Part shown: positions 1 through 6,501 of the stretch, piece after piece
How the letters are laid out: each line of letters starts with the position of its first letter
Position numbering within the stretch: the first letter of the stretch is position 1
NCBI GenBank assembly: GCA_031397815.1
Contig: JANNMJ010000091.1
Span: forward strand, 1 to 12,354
DNA: 12,354 nucleotides
DNA from: JANNMJ01 sp031397815
GTDB taxonomy: Bacteria; Bacteroidota; Bacteroidia; Cytophagales; Hymenobacteraceae
Reading direction: 5' to 3'
Made by a program: the position numbers and the translations under genes
The notes under the pieces: model-generated
Told to the model about the DNA's origin: nothing
Databases searched by the model: none
What the model saw: the letters and a program-made list of their open reading frames with translations, nothing else

Positions 1-8
1 ATTTTGGC

Positions 9-176
9 ACCCGGCCGTCCTTTTTTGGTACCGGGGTGCCCTTTCTTGCCACCCCGGTGCCCTTTTTTAGAACCCGGCTGCCCTTTTTTGGAACCCCGGT
101 GCCCTTTTTTGCCACCCGGCCGTCCTTTTTTGGTACCCCGGTGCCCTCCTGAGCCACCCGGTTGCCCTTTTTTGCC
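9..176. repeat. Eight-copy 21-bp tandem repeat upstream of the methyltransferase
   Basis: Eight head-to-tail 21-bp units start at 9, 30, 51, 72, 93, 114, 135 and 156. The consensus begins ACCCCGGTGCCCTTTTTTG and ends in CC, GA or GT. Copies 1 and 6 are identical. Copy 7 is the most diverged, with its T-run replaced by CCTCCTGAG. Because 21 is a multiple of three, all frames stay periodic. Read on the minus strand it gives heptapeptides such as KKGHRGS, KKGQPGS and KKGRPGA, reminiscent of basic collagen-like or AT-hook-like tails. That minus frame has an in-frame stop near 206 and no ATG before the left edge, so a gene there is unproven. The array may continue beyond the left edge. It ends about 110 bp before the methyltransferase ATG and could influence its transcription, but nothing in the sequence proves that. 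Confidence 0.92.
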
Positions 177-287
177 AACCCGGCGCTTGCGCCTACATTT
201 ACGCTACCTCTGCCGCTATTTCGTTTGGTACCTGTGTCCGCAACTACCTCTCCTCCGAATCCGCTTTTTGGCGCCCCGGCCCCTGCT

Positions 288-2204
288 ATGGCCGCCCCCG
301 CCGTGCCCACCCAGCTTCCGGCGGATGCCCAGCGCCTCTTGCAGCACCTGCTGGCCGCCACCCCTGACCTGAACCCCGCCGACCGCGCTGCCCTCACCCA
401 CACCTTCGCCCGCGCTTACAAATTCGGGTTGGTCTGGAACGAGCGGCCCGACCAGCCCGAAGCCGTCGAGACCCTCCTGCGCACCCACCTGCCGACCCTC
501 ACGGAGGTGCCCGAACGGTATGTGGCGCCCGCCGCGCCCGCCGCCCCAAACGCGCCCGCCGCGCCCGACCTCTTCACCAGCGCCCAACCAGCCTCCCCCT
601 CTCCTTTGGAGCAGCGGGGGCCAGGGGGGGAGGATGCCGCCACCACCACCATCCCCCAGCACACCCTCATCGAAGGCGATAACTTGCACGCCCTCACGGT
701 GCTCGCCTACACGCACGCCGCCCGGGTGGATGTGATTTACATCGACCCCCCGTATAACACCGGCAACAAAGACTTCCGGTACAACGACTCGTTCGTCGAC
801 CGCGACGATGATTTCCGCCACTCCAAATGGCTCACCTTCATGCACAAGCGCCTAAAACTGGCGAAAGAGCTGCTGAAGGAGACCGGTGTGATTTTTATCT
901 CGATTGATGATAATGAGCAGGCTCCCCTAAAGCTGCTGTGTGATGAGGTGTTTGGGGAAGAGAATTTTGTGGCGAATGTGATTTGGCAGAAGAAGCAGTC
1001 GCCCCAAGCTGATGCGACGTATTTTTCTGATATGCACGATTACATAATAGTTTATGCAAAACGAGCCAAAAAGAATAAGAACGATACAGAAGGATGGAAG
1101 AGGAAGTTGATGGCTCGTACAGAGGACCAAATTGATAAGTACAAAAACCCCGATAATGATGAAAGAGGCGGCTGGATTTCGGTCGATATGACCAGTAATA
1201 AGACGCACCTGCAAAGACCGAATTTGTACTACTCGGTCATTAATCCTTCTACCGGTGTCGAAGTATGGCCAAATCAACAAACTGTATGGCGGTTTTCAAA
1301 AGAAAGCTTTCAGCAGTTGATTGATGAGGACAGGGTGTTTTGGGGTAGTGGAAAAAGCAATTTTCCGCGTCAGAAGCGCTTTCTTAGTGAAGTTCAGGAT
1401 GGAGTAGTGCCTTCAACTTGGTGGACGAGGGAATTTGCAGGTGATAACCAATCAGCCCGCAAAGAGATGCGGACGATTCTTGGGACAGATAAGGTTGATT
1501 TCGATACCCCGAAGCCAGTCAAATTAATTGACCAGATTCTTCGCGTTTCTGCCCCTTCCAACGCCCTCATCCTAGACTTTTTCGCTGGTTCCGGCACGAC
1601 CCTTCACGCGACGATGGCTTTAAATGCCGAAGACGGCGGCCAACGGCAGTGCATTTTGGTGACGAACAACGAGAACGGCATTGCCGAGCAAGTGTGCTAT
1701 GAGCGCAACCGCCGGGTGATGCAGGGTTACACCACGCCGAAGGGCGTGGCGGTGGCGGGGTTGGGGCAGAATGCGCTGCGGTATTACCGGTGTGAGCTAG
1801 CCGACGGTGCCCCCACGCTGCGTGCCCGGCGGGCGCTGGTACTCGCCGCCGCCGATTTACTGCGGTTCAAGGAGGCTTGCTACCTGCCCGTGGCCGCCCC
1901 CGCGCCGGTGTTGGCGTGGCAGCAGGAGGGAAGCACCCCCGCACGTTACCTCGTGCTAGTGCCCGACCCAAGCGCCCTCGACTCGGCCCGCGCCCTGCTC
2001 GATACCCTCCTCGCCGCCGACCCCGACGCCGCCGCCGCCCCCACCGCGCCGCGCGCCGCCCTCTACTGTTTCGCCGACGGCGAAGACCCCTACACCGATG
2101 AGCTAGCCGACCTCCAGGCGCGTGGCTGCACGCTTTGCGCCCTGCCAGCGGCCTTGTTGGCGGCTTATCGGCAGGCGGCGCGGGTTAGGGGAGGGAGAAA
2201 GTGA
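288..2204 (+). CDS. mod: Type III-like (beta-class) site-specific adenine DNA methyltransferase
   Basis: Transfers a methyl group from S-adenosylmethionine (AdoMet) to DNA, most likely N6 of adenine, and would supply the modification half of the locus. From the ATG at 288 it is 638 aa. Residues 1-80 form an alpha-helical N-terminal domain (KFGLVWNE). Residues 80-120 are an Ala/Pro-rich linker. The catalytic motif DPPYNTGN is at 153-160, and the AdoMet-binding motif DFFAGSGTT is at 430-438. Catalytic motif before AdoMet motif is the beta-class order of Mod proteins such as EcoP15I. The segment between them should hold the target recognition domain and is distinctly AT-richer than the flanks. 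A TTG at 162 would add 42 residues but lies inside the tandem repeat and encodes low-complexity peptide, so I prefer 288. The stop codon lies inside the first TTAGTGA heptad. Family certain; type III assignment likely because of the downstream Res. Confidence 0.9.
   Translation: MAAPAVPTQLPADAQRLLQHLLAATPDLNPADRAALTHTFARAYKFGLVWNERPDQPEAVETLLRTHLPTLTEVPERYVAPAAPAAPNAPAAPDLFTSAQPASPSPLEQRGPGGEDAATTTIPQHTLIEGDNLHALTVLAYTHAARVDVIYIDPPYNTGNKDFRYNDSFVDRDDDFRHSKWLTFMHKRLKLAKELLKETGVIFISIDDNEQAPLKLLCDEVFGEENFVANVIWQKKQSPQADATYFSDMHDYIIVYAKRAKKNKNDTEGWKRKLMARTEDQIDKYKNPDNDERGGWISVDMTSNKTHLQRPNLYYSVINPSTGVEVWPNQQTVWRFSKESFQQLIDEDRVFWGSGKSNFPRQKRFLSEVQDGVVPSTWWTREFAGDNQSARKEMRTILGTDKVDFDTPKPVKLIDQILRVSAPSNALILDFFAGSGTTLHATMALNAEDGGQRQCILVTNNENGIAEQVCYERNRRVMQGYTTPKGVAVAGLGQNALRYYRCELADGAPTLRARRALVLAAADLLRFKEACYLPVAAPAPVLAWQQEGSTPARYLVLVPDPSALDSARALLDTLLAADPDAAAAPTAPRAALYCFADGEDPYTDELADLQARGCTLCALPAALLAAYRQAARVRGGRK
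592..633. repeat. GC-rich palindromic element inside mod
   Basis: Outer arms CCTCCCCC (592-599) and GGGGGAGG (626-633) are perfectly complementary. They enclose a small inner hairpin, CTCC-TTT-GGAG (601-611). The element is read through in frame as SPSPLEQRGPGGED in the linker between the N-terminal domain and the methylase core of mod. It looks like a dispersed intergenic REP-like palindrome that has landed in a permissive linker. The palindrome is seen directly; the dispersed-repeat origin is inference. Confidence 0.6.
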
Positions 2205-2240
2205 TTAGTGATTAGTGATTAGTTTTTAGTGATTAGTGAT
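2201..2240. repeat. TTAGTGA heptad repeats, left arm of inverted repeat
   Basis: GTGATTA is repeated at 2201, 2208 and 2215, then a T5 run and two more heptads follow. The 27 bases 2214-2240 are complementary to 2652-2678 at 26 of 27 positions. The array begins at the mod stop codon (2202-2204) and ends on the first two bases of the ATG of the next gene. Its 7-bp period rotates the reading frame and puts stops in all three + frames, so it separates the two genes translationally. TAGTTTTT within it is close to the Bacteroidota -7 box TAnnTTTG, so promoter activity is possible. Confidence 0.85.
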
Positions 2241-2601
2241 GGAGCCTAGTGTTTTGGCGGAAAAGGCGTATGCTTTTGCGTTGCGAGTGGTGCGGCTGTA
2301 TCGGCATTTGTATAAGCCGGGAGCGGAGGCTGTGCTGCTGCGGCAATTGCTGCGGTGTGGTACCTCGGTGGGGGCGAATGTGCACGAGGCGGGTGTAGCA
2401 CAATCGCCCGCCGACTTTATTTCGAAACTCGGCATTGCCCGCAAAGAGGCCGCCGAATCCACCTATTGGCTCCGCCTCCTCCACGACGCCGGTTATCTCG
2501 ACACCCCCGGCTACACCAGCCTCCAAGCCGACAGCCAAGAGCTAGGCCGCCTACTAACCGCCAGCGTAAAAACCGCCCAAAAAAGACGACTTAATGAGTA
2601 A
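2239..2601 (+). CDS. Four-helix-bundle protein (23S rRNA intervening-sequence protein family)
   Basis: A 120-aa protein with the typical pattern of the S23/IVP four-helix-bundle family: LLRQLLRCGTSVGANVHEA (about 36-54), then AQSPADFISKLGIARKEAAE (about 56-75), then YWLRLLHDAGYL. Length and motif spacing match the family. Known members form small helical oligomers; they are encoded in rRNA intervening sequences of some bacteria and are distantly related to the Avd accessory protein of diversity-generating retroelements. Their molecular role is unsettled. A GTG at 2236 precedes the ATG at 2239; I chose the ATG. The gene sits between mod and res, which are normally adjacent, and is framed by near-perfect inverted repeats (2214-2240 and 2652-2678). 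It is more likely an inserted cassette than an RM component. Family call firm; function unknown. Confidence 0.88.
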   Translation: MEPSVLAEKAYAFALRVVRLYRHLYKPGAEAVLLRQLLRCGTSVGANVHEAGVAQSPADFISKLGIARKEAAESTYWLRLLHDAGYLDTPGYTSLQADSQELGRLLTASVKTAQKRRLNE

Positions 2602-2682
2602 TGATTAGTGATTAGTGATTAGTGAGTCAGTATGATTCTACCGCCCAACTAATCACTACTCACTAAAAACTAATCACTAAAA
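2602..2682. repeat. TTAGTGA direct heptads plus inverted right arm
   Basis: Direct-orientation heptads (2602-2626) directly follow the four-helix-bundle stop. After a short spacer, inverted heptads with TAATCACT and a matching A5 run occupy 2650-2682. The inverted part mirrors the left array (2214-2240) over 27 bp with one mismatch. The two halves here can also pair with each other into a local hairpin. The region ends three bases before the res ATG at 2686, so any transcript of res starting upstream would carry this structure. A role as attenuator, insulator or element end is possible; none is shown. Confidence 0.82.
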
Positions 2683-2685
2683 ACA

Positions 2686-5046
2686 ATGCTCCTCCACACC
2701 CTCACCTACCGCGACGAAGCCGTCGCCGAGTTACAGAAGAAAGTTTACAAGCTCCTCGGCTATGGCAGCTTGCGCGAGAAGCTCATTTTCAAGGCGCCCA
2801 CGGGGTCGGGGAAGACGGTGGCCCTTGCCCTGCTGCTACGCGGATTGGCCGCCGGGCTGCCTCACCGCCACGAATTACCGCCGGAGCGCCGCCGCGTCGC
2901 CTACCTCTGGATGGCGCCCGGCCGCTTGCATCAGCAGGCGCTGGGCAGCTTGCGGCGCTTCTTTCAAGACACCCGCGAAGCCCGCCCCCGCACCTTCGAC
3001 GAGCTGGCCCCCGGCGACGGCCTGCAACCGCAGGATGTCCTGTTTCTGAACTGGGCGTCGGTGATTCAGGCCGACAACCGCCTCGTGCGCCCCACCGAGC
3101 GCGCCCACGACCTGTGGGCCGTACTGGAAGCCACCCGCGCCCAGGACACCACGCTGGTGGTCATCATCGACGAAGAACACCTCATGGCCACCACCGGCCC
3201 GCGCACCGAAGAATTTCTGCGGAAAGTGGCGGCGGCGGTGGAGGTGCGCGTCTCGGCCACCCCCCTCACCAAGAGCGCGCATTGGGTGGAAGTAGACCGC
3301 CACGACGTGGTGAAGGCCGAAATGATCAAGAAGGGGATTCAGCTGAATCCGGCGCTCGACGAAGGCGGCGGCACCGCCCAACACGGCCGCACCGCCGACA
3401 TGGTGCTCCTCGAAGCTGCCCTCGCCAAGCGCCGCGAGCTGGCCGCGCTTTATGCGCAGGAAGCCGCCCGTGCAGGCACGGCGCGCATCAACCCGCTGCT
3501 CCTCATTCAGCTTCCCAGTGAAACCAAGAACCTGTCGGCGGACGATGTAAAGATCCGCGACCAGATTACGGCCTACCTCACCGACATCGGCATCAGCGAA
3601 ACAACCGGCGGGCTGGCCGTGTGGCTCAGCGGCGAAAAAGAAAATCTGGACGCCATTGAAGCCCCCGACAGTGCGGTGGAGGTGCTGCTGTTCAAGCAGG
3701 CCATTGCGTTGGGCTGGGACTGCCCGCGCGCCGCCGTGCTACTCATTTTCCGCGAGATGAAACAAACCAGCTTCGCGGTGCAGACTGTCGGGCGGATTCT
3801 GCGGATGCCCGAGCAGCGCCACTACGCCGAGGAGCGCCTCAACGTCGGCTACGTGTACACGAACCTCAATAAGCAGCTCGTGACGGTGGTACCCGAAGCG
3901 GCCGACTATCTGGCGTTCGTGTGGGCCGAGCGCCGCGACGACCTTTACCTCGACGCCGCCGGGCGCCCCACCGTGGAGCTACCCACCACCACCGCCACCC
4001 GCGAGGGGAACCCCACGCGGATCACGTCGAAATTCACCGAGGCGCTTTACGCCGTGGCGCAAGCGCGCTACGGGCTGGTGCGGGAAGCGCAGCCCGGCGG
4101 GCAACCATACGAGGAGTTCAACCGCGCCCGGCTCCGCGCCAACCTCATCGAGCTGGACGTGGAAAACCTGCCCATCGAGATTCCGGCAAACGTCCGTCTC
4201 GACGGCACCGACGTGGAGGCCGTGAACGCCACCGGCAGCGCCCATTTCGTGCAGACCCCGGAGCAGGCGCGGATGCTGTTCGAGCGGTTTTGCTACGATT
4301 CCTGCGGCGATTACGCCCGCGACGGCTCGCACGAGCGTATCCGGTATGCTCTCAAGATTTGGTTCGACGAGTGGATGGGCCACTTTGAGCAGGCCGCGTA
4401 CCGCATCGTGCTCCACAACCGGCAAGCTTTCACCGATTTGCTCGCCCTCGCCCGCACCGAGTACGCCCACCGCGCCGAACAGGCGGCTCAAAAGGTGCGC
4501 AAGCTGGTCAGCCGCACGTGGCAGGTGCCGACCCCGCGCCGTCACGACGAGAACGACGTGCTCTGGCCCGCCCAGCGGGCGCTGATGGCGCCCCTGCTGC
4601 TGCGCGCCCGCGACCCGCACGACGCCACCAAGCTCGCCGATTCAGCGGCCGAGTTTGCCTTTATCCAGCGCCTCGACGCGTCGGGGGCGGTGCGGTGGTG
4701 GTACAAAAACGGCCAGCAGGGCGCCGAACACCTGGCGGTGCCTTACCAAGTCGCGGGGGACCCGATGGAGCGCCTGTTCTACCCTGATTTCGTGGTGCAG
4801 TTCGCCGATGGCACGGTGGGCCTCTTCGACCCCAAAACCCCCGGCTCCGACGCCGCCGTCGCCCCGAAGCACAACGCCTTGGCGGCGTATGTAGCGGCCC
4901 GCGCGCAGCAGGGCGCCCGCACCGTCGGGGGCGTGGCGCTCTGGCACCAGGACGTATTTCGGGTGCCGCCACTGGGCCACCTCATCCCCGACGACCGCAA
5001 CGTCAGCGCGTGGGACGTCTTCGACCCCGCCCGTTACGCTGACTGA
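2686..5046 (+). CDS. res: Type III restriction endonuclease Res-like helicase-nuclease
   Basis: A superfamily 2 ATPase with a C-terminal nuclease, 786 aa. Seen in order: Walker A APTGSGKT (37-44), DEEH box preceded by VVII (motif II, 162-165), SAT (motif III, 190-192), FKQAIALGWDCPRA (motif V region, 336-349) and QTVGRILRMP (motif VI, 366-375). Near the C-terminus YPDFVVQF...GLFDPKT (699-718) fits a PD-(D/E)xK site with D701, D715 and K717. In type III RM enzymes Res uses ATP to communicate along DNA and cleaves with Mod when two unmodified sites meet. It is shorter than typical type III Res proteins (about 900-1000 aa) and has DPK where many have ExK. Repeats immediately flank the gene on both sides. 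The Mod-Res pairing is interrupted only by the four-helix-bundle cassette. Confidence 0.87.
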   Translation: MLLHTLTYRDEAVAELQKKVYKLLGYGSLREKLIFKAPTGSGKTVALALLLRGLAAGLPHRHELPPERRRVAYLWMAPGRLHQQALGSLRRFFQDTREARPRTFDELAPGDGLQPQDVLFLNWASVIQADNRLVRPTERAHDLWAVLEATRAQDTTLVVIIDEEHLMATTGPRTEEFLRKVAAAVEVRVSATPLTKSAHWVEVDRHDVVKAEMIKKGIQLNPALDEGGGTAQHGRTADMVLLEAALAKRRELAALYAQEAARAGTARINPLLLIQLPSETKNLSADDVKIRDQITAYLTDIGISETTGGLAVWLSGEKENLDAIEAPDSAVEVLLFKQAIALGWDCPRAAVLLIFREMKQTSFAVQTVGRILRMPEQRHYAEERLNVGYVYTNLNKQLVTVVPEAADYLAFVWAERRDDLYLDAAGRPTVELPTTTATREGNPTRITSKFTEALYAVAQARYGLVREAQPGGQPYEEFNRARLRANLIELDVENLPIEIPANVRLDGTDVEAVNATGSAHFVQTPEQARMLFERFCYDSCGDYARDGSHERIRYALKIWFDEWMGHFEQAAYRIVLHNRQAFTDLLALARTEYAHRAEQAAQKVRKLVSRTWQVPTPRRHDENDVLWPAQRALMAPLLLRARDPHDATKLADSAAEFAFIQRLDASGAVRWWYKNGQQGAEHLAVPYQVAGDPMERLFYPDFVVQFADGTVGLFDPKTPGSDAAVAPKHNALAAYVAARAQQGARTVGGVALWHQDVFRVPPLGHLIPDDRNVSAWDVFDPARYAD

Positions 5047-5140
5047 TTTTTAGTGATTAGTGATTAGTTGTTTTAGTGATTAGTTTTTAACCGTCAATCA
5101 CCAGCAACTAATCACTAATCACCAGCAACTAATCACTAAC
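5047..5140. repeat. TTAGTGA heptad palindrome between res and the 90-aa gene
   Basis: This starts at the res stop codon and ends two bases before the next ATG. A perfect 18-bp inverted repeat (5053-5070 against 5105-5122) with the core GTGATTAGTGATTAGTTG can fold into a long hairpin. On the right side a 21-bp unit is exactly duplicated (5097-5117 and 5118-5138). It is the same repeat family as the arrays bracketing the four-helix-bundle gene but encloses no gene. It could terminate or attenuate the transcript between res and the second half of the locus, or be a docking site or an empty relic of the four-helix-bundle unit. Confidence 0.85.
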
Positions 5141-5142
5141 TC

Positions 5143-5415
5143 ATGCCCCGCCATTCCACCTCCCCGACGCAATGGCGGGCCACCGTCGAATTCATGCATA
5201 AAGGCCTCGATACCACCTTCGTCCATTACGGCATCCGTGCCGACGATTTGCACCTCATTCAGAAGCTCGCCGACGACGCCGGTCTCGCGCCGGAGTGGGT
5301 GAGCGAGCTGCTACGCGCCTTCCACGAGAAGAAAATCCGCGCCGACGCCCCCTTGGATGAGCGCGACGTGCAGCGCCTCGTGAACGAACACCTTGATAAG
5401 ATCAGCAAACTCTAA
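5143..5415 (+). CDS. Small protein of the defence locus (90 aa), function unknown
   Basis: No family is recognised with certainty. The protein is 90 aa, soluble and charged, with no signal peptide or membrane segment, and appears all-helical. FVHYGIRADDLHLIQKLADDAGLAPEWVSELLRAF looks like two or three packed helices, followed by a basic/acidic tail (EKKIRADAPLDERDVQRLVNEHLDKISKL). It starts just after the heptad palindrome and ends 15 bp before the ATPase gene, so it is probably the first gene of a cotranscribed group with the ATPase and nuclease genes. Its size and place suggest a subunit or adaptor of the modification-associated ATPases. An alternative is a small DNA-binding or toxin-neutralising protein. 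That it is a real gene is supported by its position, its GC-rich codon use and the tight spacing. Confidence 0.78.
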   Translation: MPRHSTSPTQWRATVEFMHKGLDTTFVHYGIRADDLHLIQKLADDAGLAPEWVSELLRAFHEKKIRADAPLDERDVQRLVNEHLDKISKL

Positions 5416-5430
5416 CCCCCCGGCTCCACG

Positions 5431-6501
5431 ATGCTCGCGCGCTTACATCTTCAAAATTTCACCGTCTTCGCCGACGCCGACTTCCAGTTCAGCGAAGGTT
5501 TGAACGTCCTGGTGGGGACGAATGGCACGGGGAAGAGCCATGTGTTGAAGGCGGGGTATGCGGTGATGAGCTTATCGAGTAGTAAGCTCCAACGGGTGGA
5601 CCCTATCACGGTAGCAGGCGCCCTGACGGAGACTTTGCAAGCCGTGTTCTTGCCGGGTGGTCTCGTCAACCTAGTCCGGGATCAAGCGGAGAAAGCAACA
5701 GCTAATATTTGGGCTGAATTTGACGGGCATAAGTCATTTGAAGCGCGGATTATGCCTCATCAGGACATGGAGGATCGCTTGGAAACGCGCGTCGCTTCCG
5801 TGCAGCTGAATCCGTTCAATCTGCCTTTAACGCGGTACGGCCTCTTCATACCGGCAAAGGAGATACTGTCGTTTTTCAATGGGTTTCGCTCGCTTTACAC
5901 GGTGCGGGAAGTCTCTTTTGATTCGACCTATTACGACTTGGCGATTCGTCTCGGGTTGTTGCCCCTGCGCGAAATCGGTAAGGCCATAGAAGTACCTCTC
6001 CAAGTGCTGCAACAAGTGATGGGCGGTTCCATCAGTATTGAGAACGAACAAGTGCATTTCGTTCCGACCGGTAGCAAGAAGCAACTCCCCATTACGCTCT
6101 ACGCCGAAGGTCTGCGCAAATTCGCCACCCTCTGGCAACTCCTCCGCAACGGCTCCCTCACCCCTGAAACCACCCTTTTCTGGGACGAACCCGAAGCCAA
6201 CCTCAACCCGCAGCTTTTGCGCAAGCTGGCGCGGGTACTGGCGACGCTGGCGCGGGCGGGCTTCCAGATCATCCTCGCCACGCACAGTATGTTTCTGCTG
6301 AAGGAGCTGCACATCCTGAGTAGGGAGAAGGACGTCGCCAAACTGCCCATCCGCTATTTCGGCCTGAATGCCGATAAGCCCGGCGACCCGGTGACGGTGA
6401 CGACGGAGGATGATTTCGAGGTGCTGCCTGATATCGTAGCCTTGGATGAGGAATTGGAACAGTCAGGTACTTTTCTCGACGTCCTCAACGCGAACGACTA
6501 G
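5431..6501 (+). CDS. AAA/ABC-type ATPase (RecF/OLD-like head)
   Basis: A 356-aa ATPase of the ABC/SMC head type without a long coiled coil. It opens like RecF/OLD proteins (LHLQNFTVF). Walker A GTNGTGKS is at 29-36. The signature-like segment YAEGLRKFATL (224-234) precedes Walker B LFWDEPEANLNP (249-260), and the H-loop follows in ILATHS (H285). All catalytic motifs look intact. No TOPRIM domain is seen, so it differs from full OLD nucleases. Its TAG stop abuts the ATG of the next gene, a sign of translational coupling with a putative nuclease. ATPase-nuclease pairs of this style occur in several defence systems (for example Septu's PtuA/PtuB), but the partner here is not HNH. The central part (about 5680-5940) is AT-richer than neighbouring genes. 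Confidence 0.85.
   Translation: MLARLHLQNFTVFADADFQFSEGLNVLVGTNGTGKSHVLKAGYAVMSLSSSKLQRVDPITVAGALTETLQAVFLPGGLVNLVRDQAEKATANIWAEFDGHKSFEARIMPHQDMEDRLETRVASVQLNPFNLPLTRYGLFIPAKEILSFFNGFRSLYTVREVSFDSTYYDLAIRLGLLPLREIGKAIEVPLQVLQQVMGGSISIENEQVHFVPTGSKKQLPITLYAEGLRKFATLWQLLRNGSLTPETTLFWDEPEANLNPQLLRKLARVLATLARAGFQIILATHSMFLLKELHILSREKDVAKLPIRYFGLNADKPGDPVTVTTEDDFEVLPDIVALDEELEQSGTFLDVLNAND

Noticed and set aside
216..227. Bacteroidota-type promoter (-7 box TAnnTTTG) upstream of mod
   Set aside because: TTCGTTTG at 220-227 has one mismatch and no clear -33 TTTG at the right distance, so it is too weak to call.
162..287. N-terminal extension of mod from a TTG at 162
   Set aside because: The TTG lies in the last copy of the tandem repeat and the added 42 residues are low-complexity Pro/Leu-rich. 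An ATG at 288 precedes the recognisable N-terminal domain.
4..372. Plus-strand open frame across the tandem repeat (Pro-Phe-Leu heptapeptides)
   Set aside because: It begins with TTG, consists of repeat translation plus out-of-frame mod sequence, and has no recognisable domain.
2201..2682. CRISPR-like array from the TTAGTGA repeats
   Set aside because: The unit is 7 bp with no unique spacers of constant length, and it occurs in both orientations.
2875..4980. Several long minus-strand and alternative-frame open frames across res
   Set aside because: Arg/Gly/Ala-rich shadows of a high-GC gene whose main frame has a complete helicase and nuclease motif set.
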